Assembly: GCA_050486205.1 (NCBI GenBank)
Contig: JBJHCW010000008.1
Location: 62,001-126,000, forward strand
Direction of reading: 5' to 3'
From: PWQG01 sp050486205
GTDB taxonomy: Bacteria; Pseudomonadota; Gammaproteobacteria; Pseudomonadales; Pseudohongiellaceae
DNA length: 64,000 nucleotides
This document shows, in pieces, positions 44,329 to 53,480 of the stretch. Under the pieces are notes generated by a model. The model ran no database searches. It worked only from the letters and a program-made list of their open reading frames with translations, and had not been told where the DNA came from. Numbering within the stretch: position 1 is the first letter of the stretch; each line of letters starts with the position of its first letter. The position numbers and the translations under genes are program-made.

Positions 44329-44979
44329 TCAGCCCAGGCTTGAATTCTGCAGCAATCGCTGCACGTCGCTCAGGATGTCCTGGGTACTGTGGCTGCTGTC
44401 GTAATACATCATCACATTGCCGACCGGATCCACCACAAAAATATAGTTGTCCTGCCGCAAATCAATATCAACACCACCATCCCGCAGATTTCTCTGGATC
44501 AGGTCGCGCTGACCTGCCGCGATACCCATGCCTGGAAACTCTGCAAGAAAAAATTCTCGGTCATCGTCGGATATCGGTGATGTGTCGGCATGCAGATAAT
44601 AGCGCTGCACCCGGGTCGCTTCCCTGTTCAGCCGTACGTGCATCTGGCGAATATAGTGCACACGCTCCCGGCAATCGGCGTCACAGGCAGAGGTGTTCAC
44701 AAAGACCAGTGTCCAGGGCTCCGGTGAGTAGTCGTCAGGATCCAGACCCGCAATACGTTCTTCAAAAGGCATGAATCGCAGGGCGCCGGTATCGGTATCC
44801 CGGATATCCAGTGCCGTCACATCCAGCGGTGGCAGGATCAGATTGCCCTTGTTGACCGTGGAGAACAATCCACCGGACTCCACCGCGGCACGAAAGGCGA
44901 AAGTTGCCATGGTGATGGGCACCACGGCAATCAGCAGCAGGGCCGCCAGTTTCAGTTTGCTACGTGTCGTATCTTGCAT
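44329..44979 (-). CDS. Membrane-anchored SCO-like thioredoxin-fold protein
   Basis: The ATG at 44979 gives 216 residues with one N-terminal helix (about 9-28). A thioredoxin-like core carries a CDADC pair (VFVNTSACDADCRERVHYIR). The end DNYIFVVDPVGNVMMYYDS resembles the SCO/thioredoxin fold. It lies 7 bases after surf1 and matches by position an unnamed gene of the Pseudomonas cox locus. It probably helps copper or thiol handling in oxidase assembly (inference). It lacks the exact CPxxC of SCO1. Confidence 0.7.
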   Translation of the reverse strand: MQDTTRSKLKLAALLLIAVVPITMATFAFRAAVESGGLFSTVNKGNLILPPLDVTALDIRDTDTGALRFMPFEERIAGLDPDDYSPEPWTLVFVNTSACDADCRERVHYIRQMHVRLNREATRVQRYYLHADTSPISDDDREFFLAEFPGMGIAAGQRDLIQRNLRDGGVDIDLRQDNYIFVVDPVGNVMMYYDSSHSTQDILSDVQRLLQNSSLG

Positions 44980-44986
44980 GTTCAGG

Positions 44987-45709
44987 TCAGGTCTCCCTGC
45001 GTTTGATACTGGAATAAAGAAACAGCAGCAACAATACCACTGCCATGGTGAACCACTGTACGGCATAAGCCCTGTGGGTTTCCGGCCCGCTTGTCACCAC
45101 TGGCCAGTCGATGACCAGGGCGCCGGGTTCACCGTCCCGCAATCGGACCGTGTGCGGAAACAGTTCCATTCCCAACAGTTCGGCCATCTCGTCAATCTCT
45201 ACCCGCTGGATGACCTTCGGCCACTGCTCAGCCGATTGCTCCTGCGCGTCACTGAGTACAAATGTACGCCCCGGTGGTACATAGACGGTACCGGCCACGG
45301 TGACCGGGTTCTCGACCGGGGGCAAGGCAGGCAATTGCTGTCGGCTGGGGCCCTGCGGCAACCAGCCTCGATTGATCATCACCACGCCCGCTTCGGTTTC
45401 CAGCGGCGAGATCAGTTCGTATCCCGGTCGCGACTCATGCATCCGGTTGTCGAGCAGGAACTGGCGCGTATTGTCGAAACGACCGCTTGCCTGCACCGGC
45501 AGATACGCCAGTGCCTCATCGTCGGGAGGCGCCGGAAGCAGCGACTCGAGCGCAATCTCTGGCTGATCACGTCGCTCGTCATACAGGGTTTGTACCGCAA
45601 TCTTTTCCTGCTCGCGTGATAACTGCCAGAACCCCAGGGCAAGCAACAGGGGCAGCAGCAATGCGCTTGCCAGTGCCAGTTTCCAGTTGATGTCCAGTTG
45701 TAGCTTCAC
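44987..45709 (-). CDS. SURF1-family oxidase assembly protein
   Basis: The 240-residue protein has the SURF1 layout: a membrane helix at each end (about 10-28 and 216-234) and a periplasmic domain with GFWQLSREQEK, LLDNRMHESRPGYELISPL and VMINRGWLPQG. The C-terminal part has HRAYAVQWFTMAVVLLLLFL. SURF1 proteins assist haem A insertion into subunit I. It precedes the SCO-like gene. Confidence 0.93.
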   Translation of the reverse strand: MKLQLDINWKLALASALLLPLLLALGFWQLSREQEKIAVQTLYDERRDQPEIALESLLPAPPDDEALAYLPVQASGRFDNTRQFLLDNRMHESRPGYELISPLETEAGVVMINRGWLPQGPSRQQLPALPPVENPVTVAGTVYVPPGRTFVLSDAQEQSAEQWPKVIQRVEIDEMAELLGMELFPHTVRLRDGEPGALVIDWPVVTSGPETHRAYAVQWFTMAVVLLLLFLYSSIKRRET

Positions 45710-45809
45710 GTGTTGATGCCCTGTGTGGTCCAGCGTCCGGCAAGCGCGCCAAATCTGGTATCATTAAGGTTGCTTTTCATTTACCCATCGCATCCCTTCA
45801 GGACAAAAC

Positions 45810-46019
45810 ATGCTTCATACCATCATTGTGATTCTTCTGGTAGGTATCGTCATCGCTCTGGTAACAGGGTTCTATTTCTTCTACCAGGACAAGGGCCGTT
45901 CGAAGCGGGTCATGTATGCACTCGCCGTGCGGGTGTCACTTGCGCTCATACTGATGGCCGTGGTGTTCTACGGTCTGTCTACCGGCGAAATCACCTTTGA
46001 TGTGCCCTGGTCCCGATAA
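45810..46019 (+). CDS. DUF2909-type twin-helix small membrane protein
   Basis: The 69-residue protein is two hydrophobic helices (about 4-24 and 38-58) joined by a basic loop (QDKGRSKRVMYALAVRVSL). This is the DUF2909 pattern often found in the cox locus of gammaproteobacteria. Function is unknown. It is divergent from surf1 and is followed by a strong terminator. Confidence 0.8.
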   Translation: MLHTIIVILLVGIVIALVTGFYFFYQDKGRSKRVMYALAVRVSLALILMAVVFYGLSTGEITFDVPWSR

Positions 46020-46077
46020 GCGTCCAGACAAGGACCTTCATGCGCAGCGGCGGCAAATCACAACATCCAACATGACA

Positions 46078-46113
46078 AACGGAGCGGCCTGTTATCAGAC
46101 CGCTCCGTTTCTG
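46078..46113. terminator. Bidirectional intrinsic terminator between DUF2909 gene and coxC
   Basis: AACGGAGCGG pairs with CCGCTCCGTT around a 12-base loop; TTCTGTT follows on the plus strand. It sits between two convergent transcription units. Confidence 0.8.
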
Positions 46114-46133
46114 TTCAGACTACCGGCTCTTCG

Positions 46134-47060
46134 TCAGACGACGTAGACGAAGATGAACAGCAGTATCCAGACCACGTCAACGAAGTGCCAGTACCAGGCA
46201 GCGGCTTCAAACCCGAAGTGATCGTTGGGTTTGAAATGGCCCTTCATACAACGGATCAGCATCACCAGCAGGATGAAGGTACCCAGTGTCACGTGAAAAC
46301 CGTGGAAACCTGTCAGCATGAAGAACAGGGAACCATAGATGCCCGAGTCCAGCGTGATGCCGTAATAGTCGTAGGCTTCAACGTATTCCAGACCCTGCAG
46401 GAACAGGAAGATGATGCCCAGCGCAACGGTGACAAACATCCACTGAACCAGTCGCTGACGATTTTCCTTTTTCAGTGCCACGTGAGCAAAGTGCAGTGTG
46501 AAACTGGAAGTGATCAGGATCACGGTGTTCCAGAACGGCAGGTAGCTCAGGAAAAATGCCGGTGACCAGCTCTGAAGGCTGAGGCTGGCCTCAGGTCCGG
46601 GGAAGCGTGATGGATCGGGATTTTCCAGCACCGGCCAGGTGGCCTGGAACTCCGGCCACAGGATATCACCCGTACTGCCCTTGGCACCTTCACCACCCAA
46701 CCAGGGAACAGCGTAGAACCGGATGTAGAACAGTGCGCCGAAGAAGGCAGCAAAGAACATCACTTCCGAGAAGATGAACCAGATCATGCCCCACCAGTAG
46801 GATTTCTGGAGCTGGGCACTGTTCAGGCCTTCCATGTGTTCCCGTATTGCCGTGGCAAACCACTGGAAAATAATGAACGACAGGACAAAAAATCCGATCA
46901 GGGTGATCCAGATGCCGGTGGCCGCGCTGTTTCCGGCGCTGATGGCGTTGAGCATGGTGCCCATACCGAAGACAAACAGGAACAGGGCAATGGATGCGAA
47001 GAAAGGAAACTTCGACTGCTCCGGGACGTAATACCTTTCGTGGGCGCTTTCGCTGGCCAT
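46134..47060 (-). CDS. coxC: Cytochrome c oxidase subunit III (conventional operon)
   Basis: The 308-residue protein has about seven hydrophobic helices and COX3 motifs: MIWFIFSEVMFFAAFFGALF, FFMLTGFHGFHVTLGTFILL and the terminal WYWHFVDVVWILLFIFVYVV. It is the last gene of the coxB-coxA-ctaG-coxC operon and ends before the terminator at 46078-46113. Confidence 0.96.
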   Translation of the reverse strand: MASESAHERYYVPEQSKFPFFASIALFLFVFGMGTMLNAISAGNSAATGIWITLIGFFVLSFIIFQWFATAIREHMEGLNSAQLQKSYWWGMIWFIFSEVMFFAAFFGALFYIRFYAVPWLGGEGAKGSTGDILWPEFQATWPVLENPDPSRFPGPEASLSLQSWSPAFFLSYLPFWNTVILITSSFTLHFAHVALKKENRQRLVQWMFVTVALGIIFLFLQGLEYVEAYDYYGITLDSGIYGSLFFMLTGFHGFHVTLGTFILLVMLIRCMKGHFKPNDHFGFEAAAWYWHFVDVVWILLFIFVYVV

Positions 47061-47087
47061 TAGTCAATCTCCAAAAATAAGTACCAA

Positions 47088-47126
47088 TCTTGTTATATCG
47101 GCTTGTTATGTCAGCTTGTTATGTCA
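47088..47126. repeat. Three 13-bp tandem repeats at the ctaG stop codon
   Basis: GCTTGTTATGTCA occurs twice exactly (47101-47113 and 47114-47126), and a third, diverged copy is at 47088-47100. On the coding strand each unit reads TGACATAACAAGC, and the first copy contains the ctaG stop codon. It could vary in copy number by slippage without changing the protein. Confidence 0.8.
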
Positions 47127-47705
47127 GTTACTGGCGACCCGATTGCGGCGGGCGTCACGTGGCGATTCGGTAATGTCGTACAGGGTATAGGCCAGTGTCA
47201 GTCTGGTCACCCGTGACGGCAGGTCCGGATCAACATAGAACCGGATCGGCATCTCTGCAGACTCACCCGGCTCGAGCGGCTGTTCGTCGAAACAGAAACA
47301 CTCGATCTTTTTCAGGTGCGCCGCCGCTGCATTGGGCGCCACACTGGGAATGGCCTGGCCGATCATTTTGCGATCATTGGGATTGGTGACCGTATAACTC
47401 ACCACGTGCATCTCGCCGGGTCGCACAGTCATCTGCCGGGTTGTCGGCGTGAATGTCCAGCCCATCGCTGCATTGTGATAGGCAACAAACTGCACGGTGA
47501 TCTCGCGGTCCTCTTCCACCACAAGCGTACTCTCGTCCAGCAGCACAACCTGGTCGCCAGTCTTGCCATTCAACCCGGTCACCTCACAGATCACATCGTA
47601 AAGTGGTACGAGGAGAAAACCGAAAGCAAACATACCCGCTACGCCCAGAAACAGTCGGCTGACCAGTTTCCTGTTCGAACTCTTGTGGCTGTTGTCATCA
47701 CTCAT
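47124..47705 (-). CDS. ctaG: Cytochrome c oxidase assembly protein CtaG (COX11)
   Basis: GAGGA lies 7 bases before the ATG. The 193-residue protein has one N-terminal helix (about 15-37, with FLLVPLYDVICEVTG) and the COX11 beta domain. The copper motif CFCF is in KKIECFCFDEQPLEPGE. CtaG delivers copper to the CuB site of subunit I. Its place between coxA and coxC is standard. Confidence 0.95.
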   Translation of the reverse strand: MSDDNSHKSSNRKLVSRLFLGVAGMFAFGFLLVPLYDVICEVTGLNGKTGDQVVLLDESTLVVEEDREITVQFVAYHNAAMGWTFTPTTRQMTVRPGEMHVVSYTVTNPNDRKMIGQAIPSVAPNAAAAHLKKIECFCFDEQPLEPGESAEMPIRFYVDPDLPSRVTRLTLAYTLYDITESPRDARRNRVASN

Positions 47706-47745
47706 GACTCTCTCCTCGTTACCCGTGACCCTGACAGAAAAACGA

Positions 47746-49347
47746 TCACTGATCGCGTATCAGCTTCGGATCGGGCGGTGTTTCAAACGTGTGATATGGC
47801 GCCGGCGAGGGCGTTGTCCACTCCAGCCCCTGCGCACCTTCCCAGACCTGATCCGTTGCCGGCTTGCCACCACGAATACACTTGATGATGACAAACAACA
47901 GGATCAGTTGTGACGCGCCGAACAGGAATCCTCCAATACTGGAAATCCAGTTGAAGTTGGAGAACTGCAGGGCGTAGTCCGGGATACGACGCGGCATGCC
48001 GGCCAGACCCAGGAAGTGCTGCGGGAAGAACAGGACATTGACACCGATGAAAGACAGCCAGAAGTGCAGCTTGCCCAACGTCTCATCGTACATGTGGCCG
48101 GTCCACTTCGGCAGCCAGTAGTACACAGCGGCCATGATCGAGAAAACGGCACCTGGCACCAGTACGTAGTGGAAATGCGCCACCACGAAGTAACTGTCGT
48201 GATACTGGAAGTCCACCGGCGCAATCGAGAGCATGATGCCGGTGAGTCCGCCCAGGGTGAACAGCACCACAAAGGCAATGGAGAACAGCATGGGCGTTTC
48301 AAAGGTCATCGCACCACGGAACATGGTGGACATCCAGTTGAACACCTTCACACCAGTGGGCACCGCAATCAGCATGGTTGCGTACATGAAGAACAACTGA
48401 CCTGCCAGCGGCATGCCAACCGTGAACATGTGGTGTGCCCATACGATGAAGGACAGAAACGCGATGGATGCGGTTGCGTAGACCATGGAGTCATAGCCGA
48501 ACAGACGCTTGCGGGCAAACGTCGGAATGATGGCCGAGACGATGCCGAAGGCCGGCAGGATCATGATGTACACTTCCGGGTGTCCGAAGAACCAGAACAG
48601 ATGCTGGAACAGTACCGGATCACCACCACCGGCGGCGTCAAAGAAGCTGGTACCGAAGTGGATATCGAACAGCATCATGGTCACCACGCCGGCCAGTACC
48701 GGCATTACCGCAATCAGCAGATACGCGGTGATCAGCCAGGTCCATACGAACAGCGGCATTTTCATCAGCGTCATGCCCGGTGCACGCATGTTCAGAATGG
48801 TGGCGATGATGTTGATCGCACCCATAATGGAAGAGGCGCCCATGATGTGTATGGCAAAAATGAAGAAGGTGACCGATTCCGGCGCGTACGTTGTGGACAA
48901 CGGTGCGTAGAATGTCCAGCCGAAGTTGGGGCCGCCGCCTTCCATGAACAGCGTGGATACCAGCATCGCAAAGGCAAAGGGCAGGATCCAGAAACTCCAG
49001 TTGTTCATGCGGGGCAGTGCCATGTCCGGTGCACCGATCTGCATGGGAATCATCCAGTTGGCGAGGCCGACAAATGCCGGCATGACAGCGCCGAACACCA
49101 TGACAAGCCCGTGCATGGTGGTCATCTGGTTGAAGAAGTTCGGGTCTACAAACTGCAGACCGGGCTGGAACAGCTCCGCACGGATGACCATGGCGAACGC
49201 GCCGCCAAGCAGGAACATCGCAAAGCTGAACCACAGGTACATTGAGCCAATATCTTTGTGGTTGGTGGTAAACAACCATCGCGATATGCCCTTGGCGGGA
49301 CCATGATGATGGGCGTCGCCGTGATGATGATCAAGAACTGCGCTCAT
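47746..49347 (-). CDS. coxA: Cytochrome c oxidase subunit I (conventional aa3-type operon)
   Basis: The 533-residue protein has 12 predicted helices. Ligand and channel motifs are FFGHPEVYIMILPAFG (CuB His and Tyr), VWAHHMFTVGM, AHFHYVLVPG, D-channel GAPDMALPRMNN and K-channel VPTGVKVFNW. All are canonical for A1-type pumps. The N-terminus is His-rich (HHHGDAHHHG). It starts 5 bases after coxB. Confidence 0.97.
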   Translation of the reverse strand: MSAVLDHHHGDAHHHGPAKGISRWLFTTNHKDIGSMYLWFSFAMFLLGGAFAMVIRAELFQPGLQFVDPNFFNQMTTMHGLVMVFGAVMPAFVGLANWMIPMQIGAPDMALPRMNNWSFWILPFAFAMLVSTLFMEGGGPNFGWTFYAPLSTTYAPESVTFFIFAIHIMGASSIMGAINIIATILNMRAPGMTLMKMPLFVWTWLITAYLLIAVMPVLAGVVTMMLFDIHFGTSFFDAAGGGDPVLFQHLFWFFGHPEVYIMILPAFGIVSAIIPTFARKRLFGYDSMVYATASIAFLSFIVWAHHMFTVGMPLAGQLFFMYATMLIAVPTGVKVFNWMSTMFRGAMTFETPMLFSIAFVVLFTLGGLTGIMLSIAPVDFQYHDSYFVVAHFHYVLVPGAVFSIMAAVYYWLPKWTGHMYDETLGKLHFWLSFIGVNVLFFPQHFLGLAGMPRRIPDYALQFSNFNWISSIGGFLFGASQLILLFVIIKCIRGGKPATDQVWEGAQGLEWTTPSPAPYHTFETPPDPKLIRDQ

Positions 49348-49352
49348 GGTGT

Positions 49353-50501
49353 TTACTGTCCTTCTTGTGAGAATTCGTTAACGTCGACGGGCTGGATCAG
49401 GTCGCCGGTGTTATTGCCGAAAGCGTTTCGGACATAGGTCATGACGGACGCCAGTTCAACCATGTTCAGTTGTCGTCCGTACGCCGCCATTGCCGTGCCG
49501 GGCACACCGTTGTAGATCACGTCCAGTGTGTCGCGGATATCACCAATAGCCTTTTCACTGCCTGCCACAGCCGGGAATGTGGGCGGCATGCCGGCACCGC
49601 TGGCCTGGTGGCAACTGGCACAGTTGCGGTTGTAGACCGTCTCGCCCTGGGCCATGGCTTCTTCCATGGTCAGTTCCAGGCCCGCCAGTTCACGCATCTG
49701 AACAGCCAGTTCCTGCTGCTCTGCGTACCAGGCATCGTACTCATCACGCGGCAGGGCGTGCACAACAATCGGCATGAAGCCATGGTCAACACCACAAAGC
49801 TCGGCGCACTGGCCGCGGTAGACACCCGGCTCTTCCACGACTACCCAGGTCTCATTGATGAAGCCGGGGATAGTGTCTTTCTTGATGGCCAGTTCAGGCA
49901 CCCACCACGCGTGGATGACATCAGCCGCTGTCATCAGGAAGCGCACCTTGGTATCGGTCGGGATCACCAGCGGACGGTCAACGTCCAGCAGGTAGTGCTC
50001 GTCCTTCTCGATGGCGTTGTTGATCTCTTCGCGCGACGTACTCATGACACTGAAGAAGGAGACTTCTTCCTCATCATTGTTTTCGGGCATGTAGCGGTAT
50101 TCCCAGCGCCACTGATAACCGATGATCTGGATGTCCAGGTCGGAATCAGACGTATCGTAGGTCTGCGTCAGCAGGCGGGTTGCCGGAACGGCCATGAAGA
50201 TAAGGATGATGAAGGGGATCAGCGTCCAGACGATTTCGAGCTTGACGCTCTCGTGGAATTTCGCCGGAGTGACGCCGCGTGATTTGCGGTGGAAGATGAT
50301 GGTCCACATGATCACGCCATACACCACAACCCCGATGGCAACACACCACCAGAATATGAGCATATGCAAATCATAGGTTGCGCGACTGATTTCGGTTACG
50401 CCCCGGGGCATGTTCAATTCCCAGGCGGCCTGCAGTCCAGCACTCCAGAAAAGCAGAGCACCAGCCAGCAGACTTAACCACAACTTGGCTTTAGGCAACA
50501 T
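49353..50501 (-). CDS. coxB: Cytochrome c oxidase subunit II with one C-terminal cytochrome c domain
   Basis: The ATG at 50501 has GGAG 9 bases upstream and gives 382 residues beginning with a signal peptide; an ATG at 50516 is in frame but has no ribosome site. Two membrane helices (about 45-70 and 85-110) precede the CuA domain, with CAELCGVDHGFM and the ligand His in DVIHAWWVPEL. A cytochrome c domain follows with CASCH (NRNCASCHQASG). This is the caa3-like subunit II common in Pseudomonas-type cox operons. The gene leads the operon and has a strong promoter and a structured leader upstream. Confidence 0.95.
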   Translation of the reverse strand: MLPKAKLWLSLLAGALLFWSAGLQAAWELNMPRGVTEISRATYDLHMLIFWWCVAIGVVVYGVIMWTIIFHRKSRGVTPAKFHESVKLEIVWTLIPFIILIFMAVPATRLLTQTYDTSDSDLDIQIIGYQWRWEYRYMPENNDEEEVSFFSVMSTSREEINNAIEKDEHYLLDVDRPLVIPTDTKVRFLMTAADVIHAWWVPELAIKKDTIPGFINETWVVVEEPGVYRGQCAELCGVDHGFMPIVVHALPRDEYDAWYAEQQELAVQMRELAGLELTMEEAMAQGETVYNRNCASCHQASGAGMPPTFPAVAGSEKAIGDIRDTLDVIYNGVPGTAMAAYGRQLNMVELASVMTYVRNAFGNNTGDLIQPVDVNEFSQEGQ

Positions 50502-50650
50502 TCGCCGTGTCTCCATTAGTGTGAAAGTAGGCTGTTTCTGAAACTGTTTTTATTCGGTTTTTATTTTTGATTTTGCGGCGAAGCAGGGGAGGCGATGTGC
50601 CAGGAACTGTTTATCTTTACCGCTGTTCGGGGGGTCGTTGCTCCGGATCG

Positions 50651-50720
50651 GCCCGGCGCTGTAACGCAGAACCCGCCCGGTATCCTGCGTACTGCTAGAA
50701 ATCTAGCGCCGGGCATTATA
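50651..50720 (-). promoter_or_regulatory. Extended -10 promoter and structured leader of the coxB operon
   Basis: On the minus strand, TGCTATAAT (-10 at 50720-50715) is a perfect extended -10. Transcription should start near 50709. The first 60 transcribed bases can fold: GCCCGGCGCT/AGCGCCGGGC (10 bp, 50705-50714 with 50651-50660) encloses ACGCAG/CTGCGT (6 bp). A competing hairpin GCTAGA-AA-TCTAGC (50694-50707) shares bases with the long stem. About 150 bases follow before the coxB ATG. It may be a stabilising 5' stem, an attenuator or a regulator-binding palindrome. Confidence 0.55.
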
Positions 50721-50781
50721 GCAAAACCCTGATTGAAATCCAGAGATATCGAACGCCAACAGCTTGTCGATATCGACTGGA

Positions 50782-52857
50782 TCAATGTTTCGACAACACT
50801 GTTTCGTTGACCAGCCCCTCCTGTAAAAGCAGCGCTTTCAGCTCCGGCTCACGTCCCATGAAGTCTGTGAACAATTCCAGCGCTTCTGCACCGCCGCCAC
50901 GTGACAACAACTTGTCCAAAAAGGCTTCCCCGGTATCTGCATTGAACACACCGGTTTCGCGGAAACGGGAGAACACATCGGCCGACAGCACCTCGGCCCA
51001 CTTGTAGCTGTAGTATCCGGCCGCGTATCCTCCGGCGAAGATATGGGAGAAGCTGTTTTCAAAGCGGTTGCGCGGGGATACCGGCACCACGGCGGTACGC
51101 TCGCGCGCTGCCTGCAGCACACCCGGGATGAAACCAGGATCCTTTTTCACCGCTTGCTGATGCAGGCTGAAATCGAACAGGGCAAACTCCAGTTGACGCA
51201 CACTCTGCATGCCTGACTGGAAGTTTCTGGCGGCCAGCATCTTTTCCAGCATTGCCGCAGGCAGGGCCTCACCGGTTTTGTAGTGTCCCGAGATCAGGGG
51301 CAAGGCATCAGGTTCCCAACACCAGTTTTCCAGCAACTGACTGGGCAGCTCCACCGCATCCCAGGCGACACCGTTTATACCTGAACAGCGCAGGTACTGC
51401 TCCCGGGTCAACATGTGGTGAAGTCCGTGGCCGAACTCATGAAACAGTGTGGTCACATCATTATGGGTGAGCAGCGACGGTGTGTTGTCGCCGGGCGGGG
51501 CAAAGTTGCACACCAGGTAAGCCACCGGGATCTGCCACTGCGCCGTTGCCAGCATGCGCCGCCCGCGACTGTCTGCCATCCAGGCGCCACCGCGCTTGCC
51601 TTCACGGGTAAACAGGTCAAAGTAGAATCGGGCAATGATCTCGCCATCACGGCGAATGTCGTAGAACTCCACCAGGGGATGCCAGGTGCTGGTCACTGCC
51701 GGTTCGATACTGATGCCAAACAGGCGCTCGGCAACAGTGAACAGCCCCTGTCGCACACGCTCCAGCGGAAAGTAGGCGCGCAGCTCTTCCTGCGAGATAT
51801 CAAAACGTTGCTTGCGCAGTTTCTCGCTGTAGTAGGCGACGTCCCATGGGTTCAGCGTTTCGACCGCGTAGTGCTCGCGGGCAAACATCTGGAGTTCGGC
51901 AAAATCCTTTTCTGCCGCTGGCCGACTGTACTTGATCAGGTCATCCAGGAAGTCATTGACCTCCTGCACCGAGCGCGCCATTTTCCGCGCCACCGATACC
52001 TCGGCGTAATTGCTGTATCCCAGCAGTTGCGCCATTTCCTGACGGCAGGCAAGAATCTCGATCATGAGGGCGCTGTTGTCCCATTTACCACCGCTTTCGT
52101 CCTGATCCGACGCGCGCGTGACAAAGGCCGTGTGCATGCGCTCACGCAGGGCGGCGTTGTCGGCGTTGTTCATGACAGCAAAGTAGCAGGGGAAATCCAG
52201 GGTCAGCAGATAACCGTCCTGCTGTTTGCGGCGCGCAGCTTCGGCGGCAGCCTCTATGGTCATCTCCGGTACACCGGCCAGCTCGGCCCTGTCGGTGATG
52301 TGAGCCGACCAGGCCATGGTTGCATCCAGTACATTATTGCCAAATTCATTGGACAGTGTGCTCAGTCGGTTCTGCAGCTCTGCAAACTGTTTTTTCTGCG
52401 CATCAGCCAGACTGACACCGGCCAGTTCAAAGTCCAGCACCGTATCCTTGAGCACTTTTTTCTGCGCCCCACTCAGATCCAGCCCGTCGGCTGCGTCCTG
52501 CAGTCGCTTGAGCGCCCGGTACAGCGCGGTGTTCTGACCAAGCTCGGAGTAATAGTCGGTGATCATCGGCTGACAGGCCTGATAGGCCGCGCGGATGTCC
52601 GGTGTGTTGTTGACACCATTCAGGTGGCTGGCTGTGGACCACACCTTGTCCAGGCGATCATCCATTTCCTCCAGTGGTTTCATCAGACGATCCCAGTCCG
52701 CCTGGTTCTGACCGGCTTCCTCTTCCAGCAGTGTGTCCAGGCGGCGACGGTTCTGGGCCAGAACGTGTTCAACGGCCGGCTGAATATGGTCGGCCTGGAT
52801 GGCGTCGAAGGCCGGAAGACTGTCAAACTGGAGCAGGGGATTATCCTGTATACTCAT
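50782..52857 (-). CDS. prlC: Oligopeptidase A (M3 metallopeptidase)
   Basis: The ATG at 52857 (MSIQDNPLLQFDSLPAFDAI) gives 691 residues, the family length. The zinc motif HEFGHGLHH is near residue 470, and other M3-family signatures are present (GGAWMADSRGRRM, PSLLTHNDVTTLFHEFGHGL). It degrades small peptides, including cleaved signal peptides, in the cytoplasm. It is divergent from the gamma-carbonic anhydrase gene with 65 bases between starts. Confidence 0.96.
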   Translation of the reverse strand: MSIQDNPLLQFDSLPAFDAIQADHIQPAVEHVLAQNRRRLDTLLEEEAGQNQADWDRLMKPLEEMDDRLDKVWSTASHLNGVNNTPDIRAAYQACQPMITDYYSELGQNTALYRALKRLQDAADGLDLSGAQKKVLKDTVLDFELAGVSLADAQKKQFAELQNRLSTLSNEFGNNVLDATMAWSAHITDRAELAGVPEMTIEAAAEAARRKQQDGYLLTLDFPCYFAVMNNADNAALRERMHTAFVTRASDQDESGGKWDNSALMIEILACRQEMAQLLGYSNYAEVSVARKMARSVQEVNDFLDDLIKYSRPAAEKDFAELQMFAREHYAVETLNPWDVAYYSEKLRKQRFDISQEELRAYFPLERVRQGLFTVAERLFGISIEPAVTSTWHPLVEFYDIRRDGEIIARFYFDLFTREGKRGGAWMADSRGRRMLATAQWQIPVAYLVCNFAPPGDNTPSLLTHNDVTTLFHEFGHGLHHMLTREQYLRCSGINGVAWDAVELPSQLLENWCWEPDALPLISGHYKTGEALPAAMLEKMLAARNFQSGMQSVRQLEFALFDFSLHQQAVKKDPGFIPGVLQAARERTAVVPVSPRNRFENSFSHIFAGGYAAGYYSYKWAEVLSADVFSRFRETGVFNADTGEAFLDKLLSRGGGAEALELFTDFMGREPELKALLLQEGLVNETVLSKH

Positions 52858-52922
52858 CTGCGTGCGAACCTCTGGAGCGGAAAGTCGCATCAGTGTACTG
52901 CAAAGAGGGAGTGGTTTTCATC

Positions 52923-53480
52923 ATGACAACTGAGCGTTTCGAACAATGGCAACCAAAACTGGGCAAGCGGGTTTTCATAGATCCGAGCGCCCGGGTCATC
53001 GGCGATGTGGTCATTGGTGACGACAGCTCGGTGTGGCCCATGACGGTGATCCGGGGTGACATCCACCGCATCCGTATCGGCGCCCGCAGCAGCATCCAGG
53101 ACGCCACCGTGGTTCACGTCACGCACGACGGCCCTTTCAATCCCGGTGGTTTTCCAACGCTGATCGGTGACGATGTGACCGTGGGGCACAAGGTCATGCT
53201 GCACGGCTGTACCATTCAGGATCGGGTACTGGTTGGCATGGGCGCGACTGTCATGGACGGCGCGGTGGTGGAGTCGGAGGTGATCATCGCGGCCGGCGCG
53301 CTGGTGCCACCGGGCAAGACCCTGGTGAGTGGTCACCTGTATGTCGGCTCACCGGCCAAACAGGCACGCGCGCTGAGTGAAGAAGAGCGCGAATTCTTTC
53401 GCTACACGGCAAGCAAGTATGTAGAGCTGAAGAACCGCTATCTGTCCGGGCTCAACTCAGACTCTGTCGCAGCTCAGTGA
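52923..53480 (+). CDS. Gamma-class carbonic anhydrase-family protein
   Basis: The ATG at 52923 gives 185 residues. The left-handed beta-helix hexapeptide repeats are clear (IGDVVIGDDSSVWPMTVIRGD, IRIGARSSIQDATVVHVTHD). The three metal His positions fit HVTHDG and VGHKVMLHGC. The C-terminal helix follows YVGSPAKQARALSEEE. Proteins of this type (YrdA group) may be carbonic anhydrases or related acyltransferase-like proteins; activity varies. Its 3' end overlaps aroE by 29 bases on the opposite strand. Confidence 0.9.
   Translation: MTTERFEQWQPKLGKRVFIDPSARVIGDVVIGDDSSVWPMTVIRGDIHRIRIGARSSIQDATVVHVTHDGPFNPGGFPTLIGDDVTVGHKVMLHGCTIQDRVLVGMGATVMDGAVVESEVIIAAGALVPPGKTLVSGHLYVGSPAKQARALSEEEREFFRYTASKYVELKNRYLSGLNSDSVAAQ

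Noticed and set aside
48016..49245. 409-codon plus-strand open frame
   Set aside because: It lies opposite coxA (47746-49347), is His/Gln-rich and has no domain; a high-G+C shadow.
51415..52926. 503-codon plus-strand open frame
   Set aside because: Opposite prlC, which has an intact HEFGH zinc motif and full family length.
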